Below, piece by piece: positions 9,264 to 18,225 of a stretch of DNA of 64,000 nt; position 1 is the first letter of the stretch, and each line of letters begins with the position of its first letter. Under the pieces are notes generated by a model. It ran no database searches. It was not told where the DNA came from and saw only the letters and a list, made by a program, of their open reading frames with translations. The DNA comes from Aliivibrio fischeri (GTDB lineage: Bacteria; Pseudomonadota; Gammaproteobacteria; Enterobacterales; Vibrionaceae): contig CP160629.1 of assembly GCA_038993745.2 (NCBI GenBank), positions 1,550,001 to 1,614,000 of the forward strand, given 5' to 3'. Made by a program: the position numbers and the translations under genes.

Positions 9264-10793
9264 ATGCCACATACCCAAATCAACCAAGACGACATCAACA
9301 AAGCCGTATGGTCTGCTTGCGATACTTTCCGCGGCACCGTCGACCCATCTATCTACAAAGACTTCATCCTTACCATGTTGTTCTTAAAATACATCTCAGA
9401 TGTACGCCAAGACAAAGTCGAAGAACTAACTAAACAGTTCGGTGACAACAAAGAGATGGTTGAAGCCATGCTTGCCAGCCAATCATTCAAGATCCCAACA
9501 GGTTCAACCTTCTGGGATTTGTACGATGCACGTAATACCGCAGGTAACGGTACTCGCATTGACCAAGCGCTGCACGCGATTGAAGAAGCCAACGGCACCA
9601 AGCTAAAAGGCGTGTTCCAAGACATCAGCTTTAACACCGATAAATTGGGTGATGAGAAGCAAAAGAACGACATCCTACGCCACCTATTAGAAGACTTTGG
9701 TAAGCCAACCCTAAACCTACGTCCAAGCCGTGTTGGTTCGCTGGATGTGATTGGTAACGCTTACGAATACCTGATCAAACACTTTGCCGCAAGTAGCGGA
9801 AAATCGGCAGGCGAATTCTATACCCCGCCAGAGGTATCAGATCTGCTTTCTATCATTCTAGAGCCACAACAAGGTGACAGCATTTGTGACCCAGCGTGTG
9901 GTTCAGGCTCACTATTGATGAAGTGTGGTAAGCAAGTTCAAAAAAACTTTGGCGGCTCTAAGCAGTACGCTCTGTTTGGTCAAGAAGCGATTGGCTCAAC
10001 ATGGTCATTAGCAAAAATGAACATGTTCCTGCACGGTGAAGACAACCACCGTATTGAATGGGGTGACACCATTCGTAACCCTAAGCTTCAGGATACTGAA
10101 GGCGGTCTACTGCACTTTGATGTCGTAACAGCCAACCCTCCATTCTCATTAGATAAATGGGGCCATGAAGATGCAGAAAGCGATCATTTTGGTCGTTTCC
10201 GTCGTGGCGTGCCACCAAAAACCAAAGGCGACTACGCTTTCATCTCGCACATGATTGAAACCCTAAAGCCTGCTACTCCAACAAGCAAGGGCGGTCGAAT
10301 GGGCGTGGTTGTGCCTCATGGTGTGCTATTCCGTGCATCAAGCGAGGGCAAAATCCGTCAACAACTGATCGAAGAAAACCTATTGGATGCCGTGATCGGT
10401 TTGCCTGAAAAACTGTTCTTTGGCACGGGTATTCCAGCGGCAATCTTGATCTTTAAGAAGAAGAAAGACACCAAGGATGTGATGTTCATTGATGCGTCGC
10501 GTGAGTTCAAATCTGGCAAAAACCAAAACGTTCTAACAGTAGAAAACATCGACAAGATCGTGAAGACCTACCGCAGCGGCGACAACGTGGATAAATACGC
10601 GTATGTGGCAACGCTCGATGAGATCCGTGAGAACGACTACAACCTGAATATTCCTCGTTACGTCGATACGTTTGAAGAAGAAGCGGAGATCGATTTGATG
10701 GCAGTGCGCAGTGAGCGTTTGGCGCTGCAAACTGAACTAGCCGATCTAGAAGCAGAAATGGCGGGCTACCTAGAGGAGTTGGGTTATGAATAG
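9264..10793 (+). CDS. hsdM: Type I restriction-modification methyltransferase subunit
   Basis: 509 residues. An N-terminal helical HsdM_N domain (about 10-140) precedes an N6-adenine methyltransferase domain. That domain has AdoMet motif I (DPACGSGSLL, near residue 210) and catalytic NPPF (near 290), followed by a helical tail. In complex with HsdS it methylates adenine at the recognition site and protects host DNA from the HsdR complex. hsdS begins inside its last codons (8-base overlap). Its base composition looks richer in G and C than the flanking housekeeping genes, consistent with acquisition, although I did not compute it. Confidence 0.93.
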   Translation: MPHTQINQDDINKAVWSACDTFRGTVDPSIYKDFILTMLFLKYISDVRQDKVEELTKQFGDNKEMVEAMLASQSFKIPTGSTFWDLYDARNTAGNGTRIDQALHAIEEANGTKLKGVFQDISFNTDKLGDEKQKNDILRHLLEDFGKPTLNLRPSRVGSLDVIGNAYEYLIKHFAASSGKSAGEFYTPPEVSDLLSIILEPQQGDSICDPACGSGSLLMKCGKQVQKNFGGSKQYALFGQEAIGSTWSLAKMNMFLHGEDNHRIEWGDTIRNPKLQDTEGGLLHFDVVTANPPFSLDKWGHEDAESDHFGRFRRGVPPKTKGDYAFISHMIETLKPATPTSKGGRMGVVVPHGVLFRASSEGKIRQQLIEENLLDAVIGLPEKLFFGTGIPAAILIFKKKKDTKDVMFIDASREFKSGKNQNVLTVENIDKIVKTYRSGDNVDKYAYVATLDEIRENDYNLNIPRYVDTFEEEAEIDLMAVRSERLALQTELADLEAEMAGYLEELGYE

Positions 10794-11990
10794 TGCTTTT
10801 GAAAGGCATACCCTATCGTCCTTAGTTGATATTGATAAAAAATCTTTAGGGAAAAAAACTCCTGGTGATTACGAATTTTCCTACATTTCATTATCTAACG
10901 TATCAAAGGGACAAATTGAACGTAATCTAGAACGCTGTATCTTTAGTTCAGCACCTTCAAGGGCAAGAAGAGTGCTGCAAACTGGGGATATATTACTCGC
11001 AACAGTAAGACCAAATCTTCAAAATTTCGCTAGGGTAACTGGCTCTTTTAGTGATTGTATTGCATCCACAGGCTTTGCGGTGCTAACTCCAAAAACAAAT
11101 GTTTCAGGAGGGTTCGTATATCAAACACTATTTAGTCACCAAGTTACACAACAGATTGAATCTTTAGTTGTAGGTTCTAATTACCCAGCTATCAATTCAT
11201 CTGAAGTCGCTGGTTTACATATTAATGTCCCCCGTACCCAGAACAACGCAAAATTGCCAAAATCCTCTCAACATGGGACAAAGCGATTAGCACCACTGAA
11301 AAGCTGATTGAAACCAGCAAGCAGCAGAAAAAAGCCTTGATGCAGCAGCTTTTGACGGGTAAGACGCGTTTGGTGAACCCTGAAACGGGTAAGGCGTTTG
11401 AGGGGGAGTGGGCTTATGTTCAAGCAGGCAGTATATTTGCGACAAGGTCTAATAAAAAACATAACTCAGATCTACCTATACTTGCGATCACGCAAGATCA
11501 AGGTGCTGTTCCAAGAGAACTGATTGATTACAATGTTTCAGTGACTCAGGGCAGTATTGCAGGCTACAAAGTTGTTGAGATAGGAGACTTCATTATTAGT
11601 TTAAGAAGCTTCCAAGGTGGTATTGAATATTCTAAATACAAAGGTATTTGTAGCCCCGCTTATGTGATTTTATATCCGAAAATAGAAGTAAGTGATAACT
11701 TTTACAAATATCATTTAAAGTCTTTTTCTTTTATTCAAGCAATGAAGAGTCGACTTGAAGGTATTCGTGATGGAAAGATCATTAGTTATAAATATTTTTC
11801 AGAAATCAAATTACCTCAACCATCACTAAAAGAGCAGGAAAAAATCGCCTCAGTTCTAACCGCTGCCGACAAAGATATCGAGTTGTTAGAAGCCAAGCTT
11901 TTGCATTTCAAGCAAGAGAAAAAGGCGCTGATGCAGCAGTTGTTGACTGGTAAGCGTCGCGTGAAGGTTCCTGAAACCGAAGTCGCATAA
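10786..11990 (+). pseudogene. hsdS: Type I restriction specificity subunit, frameshifted at a C5 run
   Basis: The gene should encode about 401 residues with two target-recognition domains. The first frame (10786-11307) carries TRD1, then shifts at the CCCCC run 11229-11233. Adding one C restores PPYPEQRKIAKIL, the conserved link into the central helix, and continues without a break to 11990. The two conserved coiled segments are present (KKALMQQLLTGKTRL centrally and KKALMQQLLTGKRRV at the end). As written, the complex would have only half a specificity subunit. Three explanations fit: a sequencing error, a true null allele, or slippage-based switching. The run is short for phase variation. 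Confidence 0.88.
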
Positions 11991-12069
11991 CAAGCGCATC
12001 TTTTGACAACCAATACAGGGCTTGTTTACAAGCCCTGATAAACAATAAGAACAACGTCATAGGCTAAGT

Positions 12070-15000
12070 ATGGAACCATTATCTCCTAGTGAACCTAAGC
12101 ACCACACTCCCAACTTTAAAGAAGAGCAAAGCGCAAAAATCCCCGCGTTAACTTTGCTCACTAACCTTGGCTACCAATTCATTCCACCGAGTGAATGCAT
12201 GATAATGCGTGGCAACAAAACCACGGTGATCTTGCCGCAAATCTTACGTAAGGTTCTGAGCTTTAAAACCTATTCTTTCATGGGTAAAGAGCGACATTTA
12301 TCGCAAGCGGCAATTGATAAAATCGTGCAAGAGCTTGCCAACCCTGCGATGAATGAAGGACTTAAAGCCGCCAATGAAAAGCTCTATAACGCCTTAACCT
12401 ACGGCATTAGCGTCACTGAGTTTGTCGATGGTAAAAAAGCCAACCCAACCATTCAAATCATCGATTGGGATACGCCAGAAAACAACCAATTCCATTTCAC
12501 CGAAGAGATGGAAGTCGAGAACGCTCGTGGTACAGGTAAACGCATTCCTGATGTGGTCTGTTTCGTTAATGGCTTGCCGTGGGTCGTGATAGAAGCAAAA
12601 CGCCCTGACAGCAGCATCAACGGCAAACCAACCATTGTTGAGGGTATTTCGCAAAACATTCGCAACCAAAAAGTGGATGAAATTCCTCATCTGTTTGCTT
12701 ACAGCCAACTGTTGTTATCCATCAATGGTCATGATGGTTTATACGGTACGTGCGGCACACCTGAGAAATTCTGGGCGAAATGGAAAGAAGAAGAAATTAC
12801 TGAAAGCACCTTTGAACGCCTTAAGAACACCCCTCTGAATGACGCGCAACTGAATGCGATTTTCAGCCATCGCACGCCAGCAATCAAAGACGAATACCTA
12901 TCACTGATTGCAGGCGGTGATTTGGTGGTGACAGACCAAGATCGCTTATTGGTATCCTTACTGCGCCATGACCGACTACTAGAGCTAACCCGTTTATTTA
13001 CCCTGTTTGATAAAAAAGCAGGCAAGATTGTAGCTCGTTATCAGCAAGTATTTGGCATTAAAGCTTTAGTGGAACGCATCACCTCTTTTGATGACAAAGG
13101 CGCACGTAATGGCGGTGTGATTTGGCATACCACAGGTTCGGGCAAGTCTTTTACGATGGTGTTTCTGTCAAAAGCGCTGATTTGGCTAAAAGCGTTAGCG
13201 AAATGCCGCGTTGTGGTTGTGACTGACCGTGTGGATTTAGAAGATCAGCTTGCTCGCACCTTTGCCTCTGGCGGCGCACTGTCAGATAAAGATAAAAAAG
13301 AGGCAATGGCAACCACAGGTAAACGCCTTGCCGAGCAAATTGGTAAAGGCAATGAACGTATCATCTTCTCGATCATCAACAAGTTTGGTACAGCGATTAA
13401 CCTACCTGAATGCTACAACGATAGCCCAGACATTATCGTATTAGTGGATGAGGGGCACCGTAGCCAAAACGGTGAGAACAACATCCGAATGCAGCAAGCC
13501 TTGCCGAAAGCCGCTTACATCGGTTTCACTGGTACACCTCTGCTGCAAGATGATAAAACCGAGAACAAGTTCGGTAAGATCATTCACTCTTACACCATGC
13601 AGCAAGCCGTCGAAGATGGCACCGTTACGCCGTTGTTGTACGAAGAACGCAAACCTGATTTGAGCACCAACGACAAAGCCATTGATGCATGGTTCGACCG
13701 CATTACCGATACCCTATCGGAAAAGCAACGCAGCGATCTAAAACGCAAGTTCGCACAAAAAGGTCAGATCTACCAAACCGAAGGGCGTTTAGAGTTAATC
13801 GCGCACGACATTTCTGATCACTTCCAAAACTTTAAGCAGCAAGGTTTGAAAGGTCAACTGGCTTGCGACTCCAAAGCCTCTGCGATCCGCTATAAGAAGC
13901 TTCTCGATCAAATCGGTAAAGTCACTTCAGTGGTTGCGATGTCGCCACCAGATACTCGTGAGGGACACGATAACGTCGATAATGAAAGCACTGATTTAGT
14001 GCAAAATTGGTGGAAAGAAAACGTCGCACAGAAAGGCTGGAGCGATGAAAAAGCCTACACCAAGCACATCATTGCAGAATTTGAAAAGGATGAAGGTCCC
14101 GACATTATGATCGTGGTCGATAAGCTGTTAACGGGCTTTGATGAGCCTAAAAACACCGTGCTCTATATCGACAAGCCGTTAAAGCAGCACAACCTTATTC
14201 AAGCCATTGCACGGGTTAACCGCCTGCACAGTAAAAAGCAGTTCGGTTATTTGATTGATTACCGTGGCATCCTCAAAGAGCTGGATATCACCATTGAAAA
14301 GTACCAAGACTTGGCTGAACGCACCCAAGGCGGCTTTGATATCGATGATCTCAAAGGCTTGTATAACCGCATGGATACCGAGTACAAGAAGTTGCCAGGT
14401 TTGTATGATGACCTTTGGGCAATTTTTTCTTGTGTGAAGAATAAGCAAGATGGACAAGCACTGCGTCAGGCTTTGGCACCTAAAATTGATACCATTGATG
14501 GTCAATTAACGGATACCAACTTAAAGCTGCGTAATGATTTTTATGATGCGCTGACCGCGTTTGCTAACTGCCTAAAGGTTGCCCTGCAATCGGCGACCTA
14601 CTTTGAAGATAAGAGTTTCGACAATAAGCGAGATTTATACAAGAGCACGCTGAAATCCATGAGCCAACTGCGCCAACAAGTACGCGCAGATGCAGAAGAA
14701 ACCGTGGACTACGACGAGTATTCGGAAAATATTCGCGCCATGTTAGATAAGCACATTGCAGGTGTGTCGATTGAAGAGCCAGAAGGCGCTTATCTGGTTG
14801 GTAACATGGGTAAAGATGCCAAACCAGAGCAAATGACCGATGATGAGGCCAAAAACAAAAAGGATGTCATCACAGGTCGTGTAACCAAGATGATTGAGCA
14901 AGATTTGGCGGATGATCCGTATGCCCAAGAGTATTTCTCAAACTTGTTAAAGCAAGCTATTGAGAAAACCAAGGAGATGTTTGATAGCCCCGTTAAACAG

Positions 15001-15396
15001 TATCTTCTATTTGCGGATTTCGAGCAGCAGGTCAGAGACCGCGATGTGGCAGGATTACCAACGGATCGCTTTGCAGAGCTTGACCCTAAAATCAAACGTC
15101 ATGTTCAAGCCTACTTTGGGCTGTTTCGGAAAGTGCTAGGCGAACCATCACCACTAACGGAAGACCCCGCTCTTGAAGATAAATACTTTCAGTATGCGTT
15201 AGACATTGATGGAATTGTGCGTAAAGCGGTTGCCGAGTTTTCAATTAACCCATCAGAAATTGAAAACCAGATCCGTTTGGGGCTACTGCCACTGCTGTTC
15301 GCTGATGTGGGTATCGATAAGGCACAAGCCATTATCACGGATGTCATTCAAATCACCCGATTTGGCCTCTCTGGTTACAATAAGTCAGGTCACTAA
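12070..15396 (+). CDS. hsdR: Type I restriction endonuclease motor subunit
   Basis: 1108 residues. The N-terminal nuclease domain has a PD-(D/E)xK core (IPDVVCFVNG followed by VVIEAKRPDS, about residues 160-180). The SF2 translocase has Walker A HTTGSGKS, the DEGH box and GFTGTPL, and a helicase C lobe ends in the Q(A)IARVNR motif. A long C-terminal helical domain binds the methyltransferase core. It translocates and cuts unmethylated DNA when assembled with HsdM and HsdS. It lies 79 bases downstream of hsdS and three bases before the next gene. Confidence 0.93.
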   Translation: MEPLSPSEPKHHTPNFKEEQSAKIPALTLLTNLGYQFIPPSECMIMRGNKTTVILPQILRKVLSFKTYSFMGKERHLSQAAIDKIVQELANPAMNEGLKAANEKLYNALTYGISVTEFVDGKKANPTIQIIDWDTPENNQFHFTEEMEVENARGTGKRIPDVVCFVNGLPWVVIEAKRPDSSINGKPTIVEGISQNIRNQKVDEIPHLFAYSQLLLSINGHDGLYGTCGTPEKFWAKWKEEEITESTFERLKNTPLNDAQLNAIFSHRTPAIKDEYLSLIAGGDLVVTDQDRLLVSLLRHDRLLELTRLFTLFDKKAGKIVARYQQVFGIKALVERITSFDDKGARNGGVIWHTTGSGKSFTMVFLSKALIWLKALAKCRVVVVTDRVDLEDQLARTFASGGALSDKDKKEAMATTGKRLAEQIGKGNERIIFSIINKFGTAINLPECYNDSPDIIVLVDEGHRSQNGENNIRMQQALPKAAYIGFTGTPLLQDDKTENKFGKIIHSYTMQQAVEDGTVTPLLYEERKPDLSTNDKAIDAWFDRITDTLSEKQRSDLKRKFAQKGQIYQTEGRLELIAHDISDHFQNFKQQGLKGQLACDSKASAIRYKKLLDQIGKVTSVVAMSPPDTREGHDNVDNESTDLVQNWWKENVAQKGWSDEKAYTKHIIAEFEKDEGPDIMIVVDKLLTGFDEPKNTVLYIDKPLKQHNLIQAIARVNRLHSKKQFGYLIDYRGILKELDITIEKYQDLAERTQGGFDIDDLKGLYNRMDTEYKKLPGLYDDLWAIFSCVKNKQDGQALRQALAPKIDTIDGQLTDTNLKLRNDFYDALTAFANCLKVALQSATYFEDKSFDNKRDLYKSTLKSMSQLRQQVRADAEETVDYDEYSENIRAMLDKHIAGVSIEEPEGAYLVGNMGKDAKPEQMTDDEAKNKKDVITGRVTKMIEQDLADDPYAQEYFSNLLKQAIEKTKEMFDSPVKQYLLFADFEQQVRDRDVAGLPTDRFAELDPKIKRHVQAYFGLFRKVLGEPSPLTEDPALEDKYFQYALDIDGIVRKAVAEFSINPSEIENQIRLGLLPLLFADVGIDKAQAIITDVIQITRFGLSGYNKSGH

Positions 15397-15398
15397 GC

Positions 15399-16190
15399 AT
15401 GACTTCGGTTAACCATAAAGAAGGCAACACCGAAGAGTACAGCTTCATCTATGGTGATGAAGCAGTTACCTATGAGGTGATCCGCAAGGTATTTGCTTTA
15501 GATAAAAACGGGAAAGCTAAGAAAAAGAAAATCACCATCCGAGTGCATCCAGATTGTCGAGTCGCTGTGACTGCGCCTCAAGATACTGAAAAATCAGCAA
15601 TCCATGAGGCGGTCATGCAACGCGCTCAATGGATTTGGAATGCCCTGACGGAATTTCGAAGCCATTTAGAATATGTACAAACCAAGCACTACGTGAGTGG
15701 TGAGATGCAATTCTATCTAGGCCGCCGCTATGTGTTAAAGGTGGTTGAAGACAGAGATGCCATTTCCAAAGTGAAGATGGAGCGAGGCAAGTTGTTAGTT
15801 ACTCTCAACCGCTTTAACGAAGATAAGCCCAAGCTCGTTAAAGCACTGGTGTCTGGTTGGTATGGCGTTCGCGCAGAGCGCATATTCCATGAACGTTTAG
15901 CTGCGCTTTTGCCGCAGGCAACGTGGGTAGAAGGTATTCCTTCATTTCGCATTATGCCGATGCAAAAACAATGGGGAAGCTGCTCAGCCAAAGGTACGCT
16001 GATGCTCAACCCTCACCTGATCAAAGCGCCTAAAGAGTGCATTGATTACGTGATCTTACATGAGCTTTGCCACATCGCAGAATACAACCACAGTGAACGT
16101 TTCTGGCGCTTATTAACCAGTGTAATGCCGAACTGGAAAGAAGTAAAAAGCAAACTCGATGGCATGGCAGAGTTATATTTAAATGAATAG
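15399..16190 (+). CDS. YgjP-like (DUF45) zinc metallopeptidase linked to the hsd operon
   Basis: 263 residues. The C-terminal half has the zincin motif HELCHIAEYNHSERFW with HExxH zinc ligands and a downstream His/Glu region, preceded by KQWGSCSAKGTLMLNP, characteristic of the YgjP/M48-like DUF45 family. The gene starts three bases after hsdR, so it is co-transcribed. DUF45 proteins are commonly found directly behind type I hsdR genes, but their role is not established. The last 184 bases occur again at 20268-20450 as an imperfect copy. Confidence 0.85.
   Translation: MTSVNHKEGNTEEYSFIYGDEAVTYEVIRKVFALDKNGKAKKKKITIRVHPDCRVAVTAPQDTEKSAIHEAVMQRAQWIWNALTEFRSHLEYVQTKHYVSGEMQFYLGRRYVLKVVEDRDAISKVKMERGKLLVTLNRFNEDKPKLVKALVSGWYGVRAERIFHERLAALLPQATWVEGIPSFRIMPMQKQWGSCSAKGTLMLNPHLIKAPKECIDYVILHELCHIAEYNHSERFWRLLTSVMPNWKEVKSKLDGMAELYLNE
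16007..16190 (+). repeat. Direct repeat, left copy: 3' end of the YgjP-like gene
   Basis: These 184 bases match 20268-20450 with about 12 substitutions and one missing base in the right copy. Nearly all substitutions are at synonymous third positions, including the stop codon (TAG versus TAA). Confidence 0.9.
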
Positions 16191-16201
16191 GGATTAATAC
16201 A

Positions 16202-16900
16202 ATGAGTTTACTCGATCAGTTAGTATTTCCAACAATATCAAAACCTCTGTATTCATTTGGTTTTACTTACAACCTAATGCGTGCATTTATCAACCACACA
16301 GAAGAAGCCATTGATACCAGTATTACAGCTTATAAGAAAGCAGGTCCATCCGTTGAAAAAATAGAAATTTGTCCTGTAGAAGGGATTTATCAATACATCA
16401 ACCATTATCAAGGACTCTATGAGCACATTGATGATGTAATCTTGGATGATGTCGCTGAAAACTATTTCCCAAGTCTTCAGAGACGTTCTGCTTTGCTGAC
16501 ACTAATTGCAACTTATGAGCACGAACTAGAAAAATTTTGTTCTTTTTATTCCCAAGAACATAAAACACCAGTGAAACTAAACGACTTGAAAGGCAGTGGT
16601 TTAGAGCGTGTTCATCTGTTTATGACAACATTGATTGGTTTGGAAAATTCTCAATCATTTCCAATGATTAAAAAACTCATCAAGTTAAGAAATAGTTGCG
16701 CTCATAATGACGCAAAAATCACTACAAATGATGGGCAACCGATAAAAGAAATCAAATATCTCATCGACGACGGTTCAATAAAAGTACGTCAAGATGGCCA
16801 GTATGTTCGCATCGATAAAGGATTTTTATCTGATGTATTGGAAGAGTTGAACTCTTACATTTCAGAGATTCAGAAAGTAATTGAGAAAGGTAAATCGTAG
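16202..16900 (+). CDS. Uncharacterised HEPN-like protein at the end of the hsd operon
   Basis: 232 residues, largely helical, no signal peptide. It contains RNSCAH (near residue 164), a match to the Rx4H motif of HEPN domains, many of which are RNases in defence and toxin systems. The surrounding LIKLRNSCAHNDAKI is typical of the HEPN catalytic helix. It begins 11 bases after the YgjP-like gene and is probably co-transcribed with hsdMSR. A restriction-linked backup nuclease or regulator is possible. The family call rests on one motif and the helical pattern. Confidence 0.55.
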   Translation: MSLLDQLVFPTISKPLYSFGFTYNLMRAFINHTEEAIDTSITAYKKAGPSVEKIEICPVEGIYQYINHYQGLYEHIDDVILDDVAENYFPSLQRRSALLTLIATYEHELEKFCSFYSQEHKTPVKLNDLKGSGLERVHLFMTTLIGLENSQSFPMIKKLIKLRNSCAHNDAKITTNDGQPIKEIKYLIDDGSIKVRQDGQYVRIDKGFLSDVLEELNSYISEIQKVIEKGKS

Positions 16901-16959
16901 TAACAGTTTATGCTACCAAAGGAAGGTGGCATTTTGACTGTAAATATGTAGATGGCATT

Positions 16960-17503
16960 ATGTAGAATTGACCACCTTTTTTACCTTCTGCAAGCGCAAA
17001 TTGACCAAGCATGTATTCATATACGTGACCAAGGATATCTTTACAGTTTAGGTCGGCATGAACAAACGGAATGGTAGCGCTCAGGTTGATTCGCTCATTC
17101 AGCTTTGTTTGGTCAATTTTAGCGCTGAGTATGACTTCTTAAGTACACCTTTTAGTTTCGGGTTGTCACGCTCGATGCCATCAAGAGCGTTATCAATCAA
17201 GTGACCAACTGAAGTGATTTTTTTAACTTTACCGTCGTTCTCAAGATCGGCACCACCAATCACACGAGGGCCGTTATCTTATTAGAACTGCCGACTCTTC
17301 TTCTGAGAAGTCGGCTGGATCTAGGTAGTATTCGTGCTCTGGATTAGCGAGGTCTGGTTTGATTTCTTCCTGACGCAGCTTAAACGCATCAGAAACGTAT
17401 TTTAAGGGATGGTTACAGCGTCTAATGTTGAACATAGCTTGTCTACGGCATTCCAAAGCTTACCTTAAAGCTCTTTAAGATATTGTTGTTCATCGTTTTT
17501 CAT
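16960..17503 (-). pseudogene. Remnant of a second hsdM gene, opposite orientation
   Basis: On the minus strand from an ATG at 17503, the fragments MKNDEQQYLKEL, KLWNAVDKL, LKYVSDAFKLRQEEI, NPEHEYYLDPADFSEEESA, VIGGADLEN, LIDNALDGIERDNPKLKGVL, KDILGHVYEYMLGQFALAEG and KKGGQFY appear in order across several frames with internal stops. These are landmarks of the N-terminal half of an HsdM different from the intact one at 9264. The match ends just before the AdoMet-binding motif. The gene is dead, with several frameshifts and a missing 3' half. Confidence 0.8.
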
Positions 17504-17597
17504 GACTGTGTTCTTCTACAAGAAATATTCCGTCAATCATATCATGAGATAGGGCATTGTCTTTGATTTGTGCCTTACTTAAAGTGCATTTTTATGA

Positions 17598-17942
17598 AGT
17601 AAGGGACAGGCAATTCCATACCATTACTACACTACGCTAGTGAACCGTTTGGTAACCAATATTGGGTTAGATAAAACCCAATATGGCACACATTCTCTAC
17701 GTCGAACTAAAGCTTCTTTGAACTACGACAAAACCAAGAATCGTCTAGATATTCAGTTACTTATGGGACATGCTAAACTCGAAAGCACGATTGAATACCT
17801 TGGTGTCGAAATTGAAGATGAACGCATTGAGCCAAACGAAGAGTTCGAGTGCCCTAACTGTGGTGTAATGCTGCGTTACACCATTGATGAGGGTACTTAT
17901 TATGGTGCCCAGCATAAATCTGTTGAAGTGGTTGATGATTGA
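17598..17942 (+). pseudogene. C-terminal fragment of a tyrosine recombinase (integrase)
   Basis: An open frame from about 17598 to the stop at 17942 contains YGTHSLRRTKASL (the HxxR box), LLMGHAKLESTIEYLG (the second His and the catalytic Tyr) and a CPNCG tail. The N-terminal and core domains, including the first catalytic Arg, are missing. An in-frame GTG at 17640 could start a 100-residue peptide, but it would have no recombinase activity. It is a relic of a mobile element and fits the repeat-bounded island in which it sits. Confidence 0.8.
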
Positions 17943-18002
17943 ATACTAAAGTTACGCCCCTTAAACCATCAGTATTGAAAGCCGGCTAACATAAAGGAAA
18001 TA

Positions 18003-18225
18003 ATTAAGCCTAATTGATCTTATCAGACTTAATTATTTCACGAATGAGTCTACCCGTTTATGTGGTGAGGTTTTACAGTCATCAACATCTACCAAGGTCT
18101 CAGACTCACAATATGTCTACACGATTGCCATCCCAATAGTTGATAGAGAGCTAGATGTAGACCTGTTTAATGAACGGCTACAAGACCTGTGTATTAAGTT
18201 CAAAAAATACAATTTAAGATTCTAA
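18003..18225 (+). other. Open frame without a clear start, probable gene tail
   Basis: About 73 open codons ending at TAA 18225, with no convincing start codon or ribosome binding site. The peptide includes STRLCGEVLQSS and TIAIPIVDRELDVDLFNERL, and looks like coding sequence. I do not recognise it confidently; an RraB-like tail was considered. The end overlaps the convergent gene at 18214 by 12 bases. Probably a truncated relic in the decayed part of the island. Confidence 0.35.

Noticed and set aside
11229..11233. Classical phase-variable tract in hsdS
   Set aside because: Five C bases are too few for frequent slippage, and similar one-base losses occur in genes with no reason to vary; an error or simple mutation is more likely.
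12394..12708. Minus-strand open frames inside hsdR
   Set aside because: They are antisense shadows of a well-conserved hsdR with no independent coding signs.
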